The notes under the pieces were generated by a model. That model did not search any database. It was not told the origin of the DNA and worked only from the letters and a program-made list of their open reading frames with translations. Below are positions 47,336-59,300 of a stretch of DNA of 64,000 nt, piece by piece (the stretch's first letter is position 1; each line of letters starts with the position of its first letter). The DNA is taken from positions 13,269,201-13,333,200 of the forward strand of contig NC_092670.1 of assembly GCF_964355755.1 (NCBI RefSeq), given 5' to 3'. This DNA comes from Antedon mediterranea. Taxonomy: Eukaryota > Echinodermata > Crinoidea > Comatulida > Antedonidae. A program made the position numbers and the translations under genes.

Positions 47336-50300
47336 CTACACGCAAAAAAGAACATTGTATTAATACAGTAATAACAGACTATTTCGACGTGACTCATTTC
47401 AAGATTGAAATCTTGATTCCCACTTTGACAAAACCTGACGTAAGTGTAATTTGACCAATCATGATGCCCGATGGATCATCCAAACTACCGCTTGTGATTG
47501 GCTAGCTTGCGTTGCGTCCAAGTGGGAACCAAGCGTTAGTAACAGTACTCGAATTACAACGCGTGTTCAAAAGCTACATTTTCTGCATGGCGGGCAAATA
47601 ATGTTTACAGGAATTTCAGAAAAAAAACAAGTACTGTAGTGCCTAGCGCTGTAGATTTTTGCGGCACGTATGTTTTTACTTCAAGGTGAGGGAAGGAAAG
47701 TGTGCCTTTATTCGAGCAAGGAGGATAATTGAATCGTAATTTTCAAAATCAATGCAACTGTATAGACTAAATCAAATACAATCATAGAGATATTATAATG
47801 AATAATATCGCTAAGATATAAAATAGTTTAGCTAATTTATTAAAAAAAAAATTATTGTAACTTTACGAATACAAAAATACAGTGCAACAACATACCATAC
47901 GACAAGAGAAGACAAACACAATAATTATACTATATCCACGATCCTCGGTCCGCAGATATAACTATAGAAATTTGGAATGCACATACCAAAGTACACATTT
48001 CACTTTGTTACTTATTTTGAATATTAATTGGTATAACTGATCAAATTGATGAAAAACACAGTACAATGTTGTAGATAATTTGAAATTAACCCCAAAATAT
48101 AACAACCAGAGCAGAGAACAAGATGACGATAAAACAGATGGTATTTGGTTGAAATAAAATACCTTTTCTTATACAATGTATTTGGTAAATGTGTGTATTA
48201 TTATTATATTATTATACATTCAATACGATTGATTCAAAAACACAAGTTGGCATATTTTTTTTACTAAAATCTTGAATTCGATAATAATTATTTGTCATCT
48301 CATTGCAACAGTTTTCATCATTTCTCATACAAATATGTTTTGTAATAGCTTTTATCCAGCTGCCATTCCTGCACTTAATTCTTGTGACACTTTTTTATAT
48401 AGTGACACTTATGTATATCTCAGAGCAAACACAATTTCTATGTATATTTTATATGCAAATGGAAATAATTTTCAACTGATGAATGAACAACAACAGAAAG
48501 CACACACAGACAATACTTAATGCTTGGAATGGAATTTATTCAATATAAGGTTGTCTAATTAAACAATGACAAAATGATAAAACATAGATTAAGGTCTCAT
48601 TACTGTATTTCATTATTTTTTTAAAATTTATTCTTGTTCCTTCCTTAGTATTTTTTTTGGGGTATTGTTAATTGTTATTTAAATCAATGTGTTTCAATTA
48701 ATTTTAGGCCTATCGATTATCATATGAACTTCATCACACTTTTTCCATTTAGGAGCAAACTTCATTGTTGAAGGTTACTGCTCCGCTGGCTCTAGCTTTT
48801 GTGTGTGGTACATACACAGTTAAATAATCTTATTTATAAAGAGTACAGGCTGATTTCTCTGTATTTTCAATTTTCACATTTGTCAATTTTTATTTCATTT
48901 TAAAATTAATAATACTGTACTCCAATTAAACTATTACAATCTGTTAAATTTAAACAAAATAGGAATGGAAGGGTTTTAAAATAAATATTTAAATTATATG
49001 TTGTTCTCTTTATTTAGGGTAACTCTTCTCCGTTTACGAAGCCCATATTGCTGACCAAGTCTTCATTGTTTATGTCCTCACATAACTCACAACTGCATGC
49101 TTCGATCACGTAGTACTCCAATGTCTCAATTCTTTCACCTGCGCAAGACAGTTCCAAGGTAGCCTTAGAGGTTGATATCGGTTTGCAACAGTTACAGTTG
49201 GACTCGATGTATGGCTTAGTGGTTGTGGTGTTAGTTGTTGACTGGCAACGACCAGCGCATGACGTCTTGATGAGTGGTTCAGATGCGACGCAGTCATCCA
49301 CTGTAAACTCTTCTTCATACTCTGTATGTACATCACATTTGTTGACGTCTGTAATTAAAGATATTGCATTAGTAAGAAAACACAAAATTGGTGACCAATC
49401 AATTGCATTTGAATGTATAAAAAAAGTCCTAAAAATTTACTTTGAAATTTAGAACAAAAATGGAAAGAAAAAATGACTATGACCAAAAGATATAACTAGG
49501 CCTACTGATGATCGATTATTAAATGCATTTGAAATTCTAATAGTATAAAATAAAAACATTGTACAAGCCAACATAACTGTTCATTGGGTATTCATTCATT
49601 CATTGGTATTGGGCAGTGATAGATGCAGAATTTTGGAGAGGCGCTACAGATAAATAAGAGAGGAAATCTCCAACACAAAAACTAGCAGTATACAATAGCG
49701 TTGGAGAAAAGAGTCTAATATGAACCATAAATGTAACTCTATACAAATTGCTATGAAAAGGCATATTTCTATAGTTTTACTAAGTTAAAGAAGGTGATGG
49801 ACATGACCTAGCAAGTAAAGCTCGGTCCACAATATCAAATTTTATGTGACAGAAACATTTGGGGTGCCCATATATGGACATGATGATATCATATCACTAC
49901 CATGTTTGGGCACATCATACTGTTTTTGTCAAACTAATTTGATAGTGTAGACCGTGCTTAATATACTGTATATGAAGAGGATTGTATTCTGCACTATCCA
50001 ATGTTATTTTAATAGGCCTACACAGGTGTAGTTATTATTAGTTTCTGAATAAATGAAAAATACACTTTAGTGGGACCAGCCTTTTGATAGGACGGGTCTC
50101 CAAGTTTAAAGAGTGGAGTTTAATATTAAGAAAAGAAGTGTAGCCTCAGAAGTATTGTTTTATAGATTTTCAATACCTTTTGAACAGATTTACATGACGG
50201 GTTAATATGTCATTGGTTTAAAGTAAAATAATTGTACAAATGGTTTCCAATATAAAAAATCCCTCAAATTAGTCAATGATTTCCCAGGCCTGGAAAATAT

Positions 50301-53300
50301 TTTAGTAAAAATATGACTATATATGTTTATGTACACTATTTTGTTTCGCGTTGACTTTGGTCGTACGGCCTGTTGCAGCACTGTATTTTGAAAAATTCAA
50401 TCCTCCTAATTTTTTTTAGTCACTATACACAGAAACGTTGATGCATACATAATCCTAAGCATGTTTATATGCATACATCATCTGTTTTTCTTTGAGATTA
50501 TTGACGGGTTTTGGTAGTATTAACCAAATAAATTAAGGTAAATTATCAAATAATATTATATGTTCGAATGAACTAATGTGGCATTTATAGTAAATTTAAC
50601 TGATAAATATAAAGATTAAAAACAACAGAGAAAAGCAAACAATTCGTACCGCATACTGGACAGCATTCACCTTCGAGAGTAACAGGGTTTCCCTGAAAAA
50701 AAAAAGAAAATTAATTAAATGTAACTGTATAGTCATGAGGTTGACTCTCAATCAATGATGTGTTTAATAATATATAAAATCATAATGTTGAATAAAGGTC
50801 TATATGGTGAATAATTACTGCTAATATTAGGCTTGTAGGACACCAGGAAATAAAGTATGGCTTAGATAATGAAAGCATAATGGAAAAATGCAATACTATT
50901 TATTTTAAGCATATATCATGCCAGCTAAGTCTCTATGGTGTCATATTAGTGTTATTGTTACCTAAATCGTAGTGTTATAGTAATGTACTTTTGAAAGATT
51001 GAACGTATAATACTTACATTTGGACAGTCAAGTGGTTCACATTCAACTCTCTCATCCTGAATTCCATCATAGGTACAGATTTCGGTACTACATGGGTCAT
51101 TATTAGGTATGGTTTCACCAGGCTAATAAAATAATACAACAATTACAATTAAGAGTCAAACAAAATATTAGGTGAATCAATAACTGTGCGATTAAACAAA
51201 AACATTTATGAGGGGAAGGCGTGGTGTGGTACAGCAGGATAGGCCTATGATTTCTCTCTCGTTGACCGATTCTATTGACAGCCTTAACAAAGCACAACAC
51301 ATGTCAATAATGGTTCAATACCAATTGGTGTTCTTTTCAAGATGATTTATTCTTTTGATTGTAAATCTGTTAAGGACTAGTATTAGTACATTTAGGCTAC
51401 ATTTAACATTATGAAAAATAGATATTGAAGTAGTTAGAGTAGAACGTACCGAATATCTAACGCCATTGTACATACAATCTGAAAGAAAAATAAATAATTG
51501 TATACAGTAACTACATTTATCTTAATCAAAGGAAAATCAGCAAAGAAAAAGCAAGAAAGTAGAAATGGAATAATCCTTTTTAGTTTTAATCCTAGCAGTC
51601 GAGGCTGTCATGTTTTCTGGAGATTCATGTGCCTGTAAATATCGCAAATTTTGAGTTTGCAAACTACAGTTTGGTAGGCTAGACATATTTTGGTAAACAA
51701 ATTATTCTAAACTTACATGACTCAGTGGTTGAAGGTACTGTCGTTGCTGTAAAACAAACAATTAAAGCATTTAAATATGGTAAAACTCGGTGATAAACAC
51801 TATCAAATACGGTTAAAAAACAACATAATACAATAGTTACTTCATCATCATCACTGCACTCCAATTAAGTCACTTAATTAACTCACATAAGAGACAAGCA
51901 TAACTATAGGTAAGGTTTAGCTTGTGAAACCGATTGTCTATAATACTCACGTTTCTCAGTTGTGACAGCTGTGGTTCTAGTTGTTGTCATTGTGGTAGTT
52001 GGTGTTTCTGTTGTAACAACAACAGTCGTTTCTGTCGGAGTTGCAGTGGTAACCTTGGTCGTTGTCTCAGTTGGTGTCATAGTTGTTACAGTGGTTACAG
52101 TTGTTGTTGGTGATATGGTTGTTTCTTCTTTGGTTGTAACATACGGTGTAGTCTTGGTTGTGGTAATGGTAGTTGTACGCAATGGTGTTGTTGGTTTCCT
52201 GGTTGTAGTTTCGGTGGTTGTTGTAACATGAGTTGTCTCAGTTGTAACTGACAAGAAATAATATGTAACAGAGTGTGTCAACATTAACTGTTATTTGGTA
52301 TCTTTCCAATCAACCCTAGAAATAGTACTAAATAAACCAGGTAATATTCAAATACAACTTCCTCCGAAGGTCCTAGAAGGTCCACATTGCTATAAAGTTT
52401 GAGAACGTGCTTAAATTCAGAAGTAAGATATTATATTGCACAAAATAGATACTTACCCTCAACTCTACAACCACGGAAGCTAAATTTCACAGCTACAGGT
52501 TCTTCTCCGGAGCTTGTAAATACAATCTTCACTTTATCTAATGGACCAACTAATCCATCTAGTCTGACAACTGGTGAATCCACTTCATAACTCTAACAAT
52601 TAGAAACATAATATATATTTTTTCAGTTTTAGGCCAGGTAAACACAGTGTTATTCAACTTTATAGGGCCTTCTAAATGTTACTTTAAAGAAAAATATGGT
52701 GTAATGGTAAGCAATTGAATTAGCTTGTGAGAAGGGAATTAGTTGAAGCTGGGTTGTCTTGCTTGTGTCCTTAGACAAGGTTCTTTAAGCTACTAAAATG
52801 AATCTTTGGTGTTCCTTTTTGTTTGTTGATAATTGCACATATATTTAGTACATGAATAAACATGGTTTTAAAATAACAGATGATTATCTCTCTGTGTGTT
52901 GATTGAAAGATACCTTTGTTGTACTGGAGCGATTTTTGTTTACAATGGAAATACAATTTACAAGTCAACATAATAAAAAATTCTTGCATACAAATTTGAA
53001 AGAAAACATTATTTACCGTTCTTGCTTCAACTGACAAATCTCCTCTGAAGAATGTCACCTGTATGGCACTGACAATGCCACTTCCAACATCTTCAAACAC
53101 AATAGCAGCCAATTGAACTGGATAGAGGAATGTTGTTTCAACCCATGCTCCTTCAGAAACATCTGGTATAAATCCTTCATCAAGTGAAGAACCAGTACCA
53201 GGACTTGAAGTTCGATCATCTTCTGCATCTTCTTCAGTCAGTGGTTCATAACAAGCAGGCTCTGTACAGACAGAAACAATGTTAGAATGTCTTTGTAGTT

Positions 53301-56300
53301 TATAACATCCTTGTCATTTAATTGGTTAATCTCTTATCATGTGCCATTCAGTATTAGTTCTATTGCACGAAGACAATTCTATTTATTGGTTTACATCCAT
53401 TTCATTACTTAATAATTTGCGATTTTAGAATTATAATTTTATTATTAAATTGAATGTATATTTAATGTTGATATTTAATGGTAATTTTGAATGTTTAACA
53501 TTTTGAGAGTTTGTACAAACAATGAATGTTTTTGTATATTTATTTCAGTTCTGTTGCATTGAATAGAACGGTCAAATTTGCAAATCATAAAATATTCTCC
53601 TTATTCATCTCATAACCATTCATTATTTGTTTACTAATTATTATCTGATGAATATAATTCAATGAATAAGTAGTAATGCGATGTAAGAAGGTGTAATACA
53701 GATCATTCATTTCAGGTCAATATGGTAAATTAGGTTTTAGTTTTGGATTTACTACATATGTAATGTCATGTAATCACTTACCTGTGGTTTCCATTGGTGT
53801 TGTAACTGACATAGTTGTAGACTCGGTAGTTATTCTGGTTGTTGGTAATACAGTAGTGGTTTTCTCTGTTGTCATTACGTGAGTAGTTGTTGGTGAGACT
53901 GTTGTAGATTCTTTAGTTGTTGTGGTCTCAGTGGTTGTCTCAACTAAATAAAAAACAAATACAAATACGTGTCTTTATTACTGTAATGGTGGCACATAGC
54001 ATCTTTCTTTCTCAATCTGTTTTAGTTCACTGTTCTTCCTTGGTTAATTACAATATACTGAAAATGACTAATGGAATATATAATAGTGAAAATGTATTAT
54101 TCTCAATGTTAGTAGTATTATATGACTAAAAAATGCTCTTGTTTTGAGATGAGAGCATGTCATGTACTCCATCACACATACTTTTTTTGTTTCAATTTGT
54201 AATAAAGAAATAAATTCTATGGACCAGAGATTCCGAATTAAAAGATTAATTGAAAATGGAATAAAATAACTAAAAATTGTAGTAAAATACTACAAAATCG
54301 AATGTGGAATCTGTAAATAAGAATTAAATAAGATTTGTTTCATAAGATCCTAAACCTCGTTTAAAGAAAGCATTAAACTAAACGTTAAAGTATAAAATTA
54401 TATAAAAATTATGTATTTATATAAACTAAATGACTGAAAACAGTAAATACCGTTAGCTAAGCAACCAATCAAATTAGCTCTGAAGGTTACAGGACTGCTG
54501 GAAGAAACACTTATTTTAAGTGCCTTTACCATGTTGAGCTCAATGTCGAAATTAAGAACATTAGAATAATCAGCTGGATTAATGTTGAACTGAAAAAGTA
54601 AAAAAAGAATTGTTTGATCATAAATTATTATCACATTTTCAAGAGTACTGTAAAGGACATTCATGCAGTTATAGTTTAATATGGACTGCTCCAAGGTAAT
54701 TCAGGTATCTGAATCTTAAGGTTTTACTTTACATGAAAAATTTGATATACTGTGCCAATGCAGCAACTCTCCAGATTCTCTCCTTGTAATGGTCTCATTT
54801 GTTATCAAGCAAAGTAATAAGTATGTCACAATATATGCCAATCTCTGCTATAATCCTTTAAACTTACTCAATGAAACTGTACTAGATATAGTCCCTAGGG
54901 ACATAAGTATTACCCACCTAAATATTATTAAATGATGTTCGGATCATTTCACAGTTAAGTATATTTTTGATTTGTTAGATTTTAAAGGACAACTTGACCA
55001 AGGACCATATTTTCACAACGTATTAGGGATGTACATATGATTTCAGAACATTAAAATCGCGTGATTAAGGATATCGCCGCACGCGCTCGCCGTACAGCCG
55101 TCACCGTAAATTGCTGTAATGAGTCCAGATAAGCAAAGAAACAATAACAAAAATCAACATTTATATTTTTTACGATTTATTTACAAAGTGTTTACTAGAA
55201 ATTTTCGCGATTTGCCAGACTTTGCCAGAAAACTCATGGCGTAAATTTTGCGATGGACCTGTGACGTCACAGCAATTTACGGTGACGGCTGTACGGCGAG
55301 CGCGTGCGGGGATATCCTTAATCTCGCGATGGTTCTAAAATCATATGTACATCCTTAATACGTTGTTAAAATATGGTCCTTGGTCAAGTTGGCCTTTAAT
55401 GAAATTAACTATCTACAAAACTTACTGTTTCCACATTTATGTCAATCCATTCTTCATTATTTGGCTCTTGATAAGAGACAACAAAGTTTATTCCATCACC
55501 AGAACCTTCACCTTGGACGTCAACTCCCATTAATTGAATTGGCTTACTGAACCGCACCAACAATACACCATCAACATCAATGCTCAAAGATGGTGACCAA
55601 GGACTATCACTATCAATAAGACTTGTGTCATCGGAATCCAAAACACCATCCAGGTAGCGCTTGACATCAAGTGGAGAGGTCAAAGCATCAACTCCAAGAG
55701 ATTTTCTACAAGGTCCTAAAATAAACGACAAATCTGTAAGTTTAAGTAATAATGCATGGATGAGACGGAAATTACCATCTACCGGCAAATAGAACACGGA
55801 TCTTGATAATTGCTAAAGGGGTTGTCAAACACACGGCCACCCTGTGGTTCTTTTTTGGCCAGCCTGCGGTCTGAGGGCGCTAGACATTTGGCCAGCCTGT
55901 GGTCCCGAGGGCGCTACCATGAAAACACACAGCCCGTCTCAGCTCTGTAATTCTTTTTTGGCCAGCCTGTGGTCCGAGGGCGTTAGACATACTGGCCAGC
56001 CTGTGGTCCCAAGGGCGCTAGACATAACTTTTCAATGCTTTTCTAAAGTGAGCCCTCTACAGCTGTTTTTATTTTATAAAAACTTCACTGTGCTTTGACA
56101 AGAATATGTGTTGTAATTTATGGGTCTTAATGTATTATATTAGATTATTATTTTTTATATTAAATAATGTTTTTGGACACATTTACGGCCGCCATCTTGT
56201 TGGTTCCCCCTCCTGTTGGAATCACTTTTCAGTCTGGAGTACGCCCTCTAGTGTTCTTATTACATCTCTCTGTCTATGGCTCTCTGGCTGACCGAAATGT

Positions 56301-59300
56301 CTAGCGCCCTCGGGACCACAGGCTGGCCAAATATCTAGCGCCATCGGACCACAGGCTGGCCATAAAAGAACCACAGGCTGGCCGTGAGTTTGACGACCCC
56401 TGCTCGATAATTGAAGAGTGTGGGACCACCTCAGATAATAATATATAATAATAATAAATAATGTAATATAATAGAAAAAAAAATTAAATACACAATGCAT
56501 ATGGCAAGCAGCAATTAATACACTGATAATTATAAAAACAATCTAACCTTCAGTTGTTTCTGCTGATGTTGTCATCTTGGAAGTTGTAGTTTCTACAATC
56601 ATTGTTGTAGGTGATGGTGTAGTGACGGTTGTATATGTTGACGTTTGTGTGGTTGTTGGCATCACTGTTGTAGTAACTGGTTCAGTTGTAACCATAGTGG
56701 TGATTGTGGTTGTTGGCATCTCTGTTGTGGTTGTTGGCATTTCTGTTGTGGTTGTTGGCATTTCTGTCGTGGTTGTTGGCTGCATTGTGGTTGTTGTTGG
56801 CTGCATTGTTGTGGTTGTTGGTGGCATCTCTGTTGTTGGCAGAATTGTTGTAGTTGTTGGCGGCATCTCTGTTGTTGACAGAATTGTTGTGGTTGTTGGC
56901 GGCATCTCTGTTGTTGGCAGAATTGTTGTGGTTGTTGGTGGCATTTCTGTTGTTGGCAGAATTGTTGTGGTTGTTGGCGGCATTTCTGTGGTGGTAGTTG
57001 GCATCTCTGTTGTGGTTTGGGTTGTAGGTTCTGTAAAATTTGAACACACAATTCTCTACATAAACACAAGATTTTGATTGTTCATATTACAACTTCTAAA
57101 CATAATTGAAAATACTGTCACAGTAAAGTGTAATTTGAAAGTTTCAAATAGGCAAATATGATTAGTGAAATAAACCCTATGTTAAAAAAAACCTTTTAAA
57201 AGACATTTAAAACTTACCATACTCAATACATCCAACAAATTCCACTGTCAATGACATGCCCTCTGATACTTCTACAACTGTAATTTCTATCTTGATTACA
57301 TCCTTAATTCCTTCTCCAGAGAACAGCACTCTATCTTTTACGTTGTTTCCAGTAAGGTCTTTGTTGAAAACCTGGAGATGTAGATTGTAGTTGTTGTTTA
57401 AAGCAGAAATAAAAACAAATATTTTTTTTTATGAGCTTTTTTTATATAAAACATGAATGCTGCACATGGGGTTCCTAAGGTATCTAAAAGCCTTTCCGAA
57501 CAACATGAAAACTTACCACTGGATCACCATTACCATCAACAATAGTAGTCAAATCCACATCCCCCTTTTGTGCATACTGAACTGTAAAAGACACACTTCC
57601 TTCACTTTGACTCTTGATATCAACTCCTGTTACTCTCAATGGTTGAGTATAAGTAACCTTTAGCCAATCATCAATAACAATACTCCATCCAGATGTGGTA
57701 GTTTCTGAATCTACATCTTCTCCATTATTTGTTTCTCTAAGATTTTCCAAGTCTTCCTTAAGTTGACGCAGAGGTTCAACGCATTCTAATGAAGATTTGA
57801 AGATAACTCAAGCCTTTATTTATAGAATTGAGGACTAAAAATAGAGTTTACATTGTCATTTAGTTTTACTGTTATTTTGTATTTTGAGTTGCAGTATTTT
57901 ATACTTATTTACCCATATATGTGGTTGGCTGGATCGTCGTTGTGGTTGGTGGCATCTCTGTTGTGGTTGTAGGCATTTCGGTTGTGGTTGTAGGCATCTC
58001 TGTCGTGGTTGTTGGTTGCATTGTGGTTGTTGTAGTTGTGGTAGTTGGCAACATTGTTGTTGGCATATTCGTTGTTCGTACAGTTGTAATCTTTGTTGTG
58101 GACATAGGAGTCGTGGTCACTTCTAGGATACACAATTAAAGAAAAGGAGTCAGATTTAAAGTTATTGAAACAATAACATAATGATCATATTGAGGCAGTT
58201 TATATAAAGAGATAGCAAGAGAGAATTGTGGATCATGGAGGAAATAATGGGTGGATAAAGCAATTTCCTTCAGGGAATAAGTATCCATTATTATGTGTGA
58301 ATTCAGAATGCACCTCAAAGAGCATAAAGACATTTTAAAACATTATAGGGTTTCTGGTTTTAAGAATGACTATTTTCAGATGAGTGAACACTATCCATAT
58401 CACTGTTTTAAAGATATGTCTTATTATATACAGTATTACTTATTAAACTCACCAGTTGTTTTAATGGTCGTTTTTGTAGTAGGCATCATTGTTGTGGTTG
58501 TTGGCATTTCAGTTGTGGTAGTTGGCATCTCTGTTGTGGTTGTTGGCGGCATCTCTGTAGTTGGCAGAATTGTTGTAGTTGTTGGTGGCATTTCTGTTGT
58601 TGGCAGAATTGTTGTGGTTGTTGGTGGCATCTCTGTTGTTGGCAGAATTGTTGTGGTTGTTGGTGGCATCTCTGTTGTTGGCAGAATTGTTGTGGTTGTT
58701 GGTGGCATCTCTGTTGTTGGCAGAATTGTTTTGGTTGTTGGTGGCATTTCTGTTGTTGGAAGAATTGTTGTGGTTGTTGGTGGCATCTCTGTTGTTGGCA
58801 GAATTGTTGTGGTTGTTGGTGGCATTTCTGTTGTTGGAAGAATTGTTGTGGTTGTTGGTGGCATCTCTGTTGTTGGCAGAATTGTTGTGGTTGTTGGTGG
58901 CATTTCTGTTGTTGGCATCTCTGTTGTGGTTGTTGGCATCTCTGTTGTGGTTTGGGTTGTAGGTTCTTAAAAAAAAACACATGGTTTTAAACTTACTGTA
59001 CATACTTATGCAAATTGACATAGATAATCAGAAGTGAATTCATTCATTATCCCTCTCAAAGGTGACAATCCTGCTCACAGGACAAATTTATACACACAAT
59101 TTTCTACATAAACAAAATATTTAGGAGTTCTTTAAGATTCTGATTTTTCAAAATACAACTTCTAAACAGCATTGAAAATAATGATATATCACAGTAAAGT
59201 ATAATTTGAAAGTTTCAGCTAGGTAAATATGATTCATGAAATATACGCTTACGTTTAAAAAAAATTTACTCTTTTAGAGACATTTAAAACGTACCATACT

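Noticed and set aside
48272-48520. Small + strand ORF of 82 codons between the CTCK exons
   Set aside because: AT-driven composition, no domain, no splice context, and it lies in an intron or 3' flank of the opposite-strand gene.
56577-57077. Long + strand frame rich in Val, Gly and Ile (VVVVGGISVVGRI)
   Set aside because: It is the mirror of the Thr-rich minisatellite on the - strand. The same holds for the Gln/Cys- and Asn-rich frames at 56662-57069, 58486-59021 and 61761-62123, and for the + frames at 58293-58970, 61748-62107 and 63288-63836.
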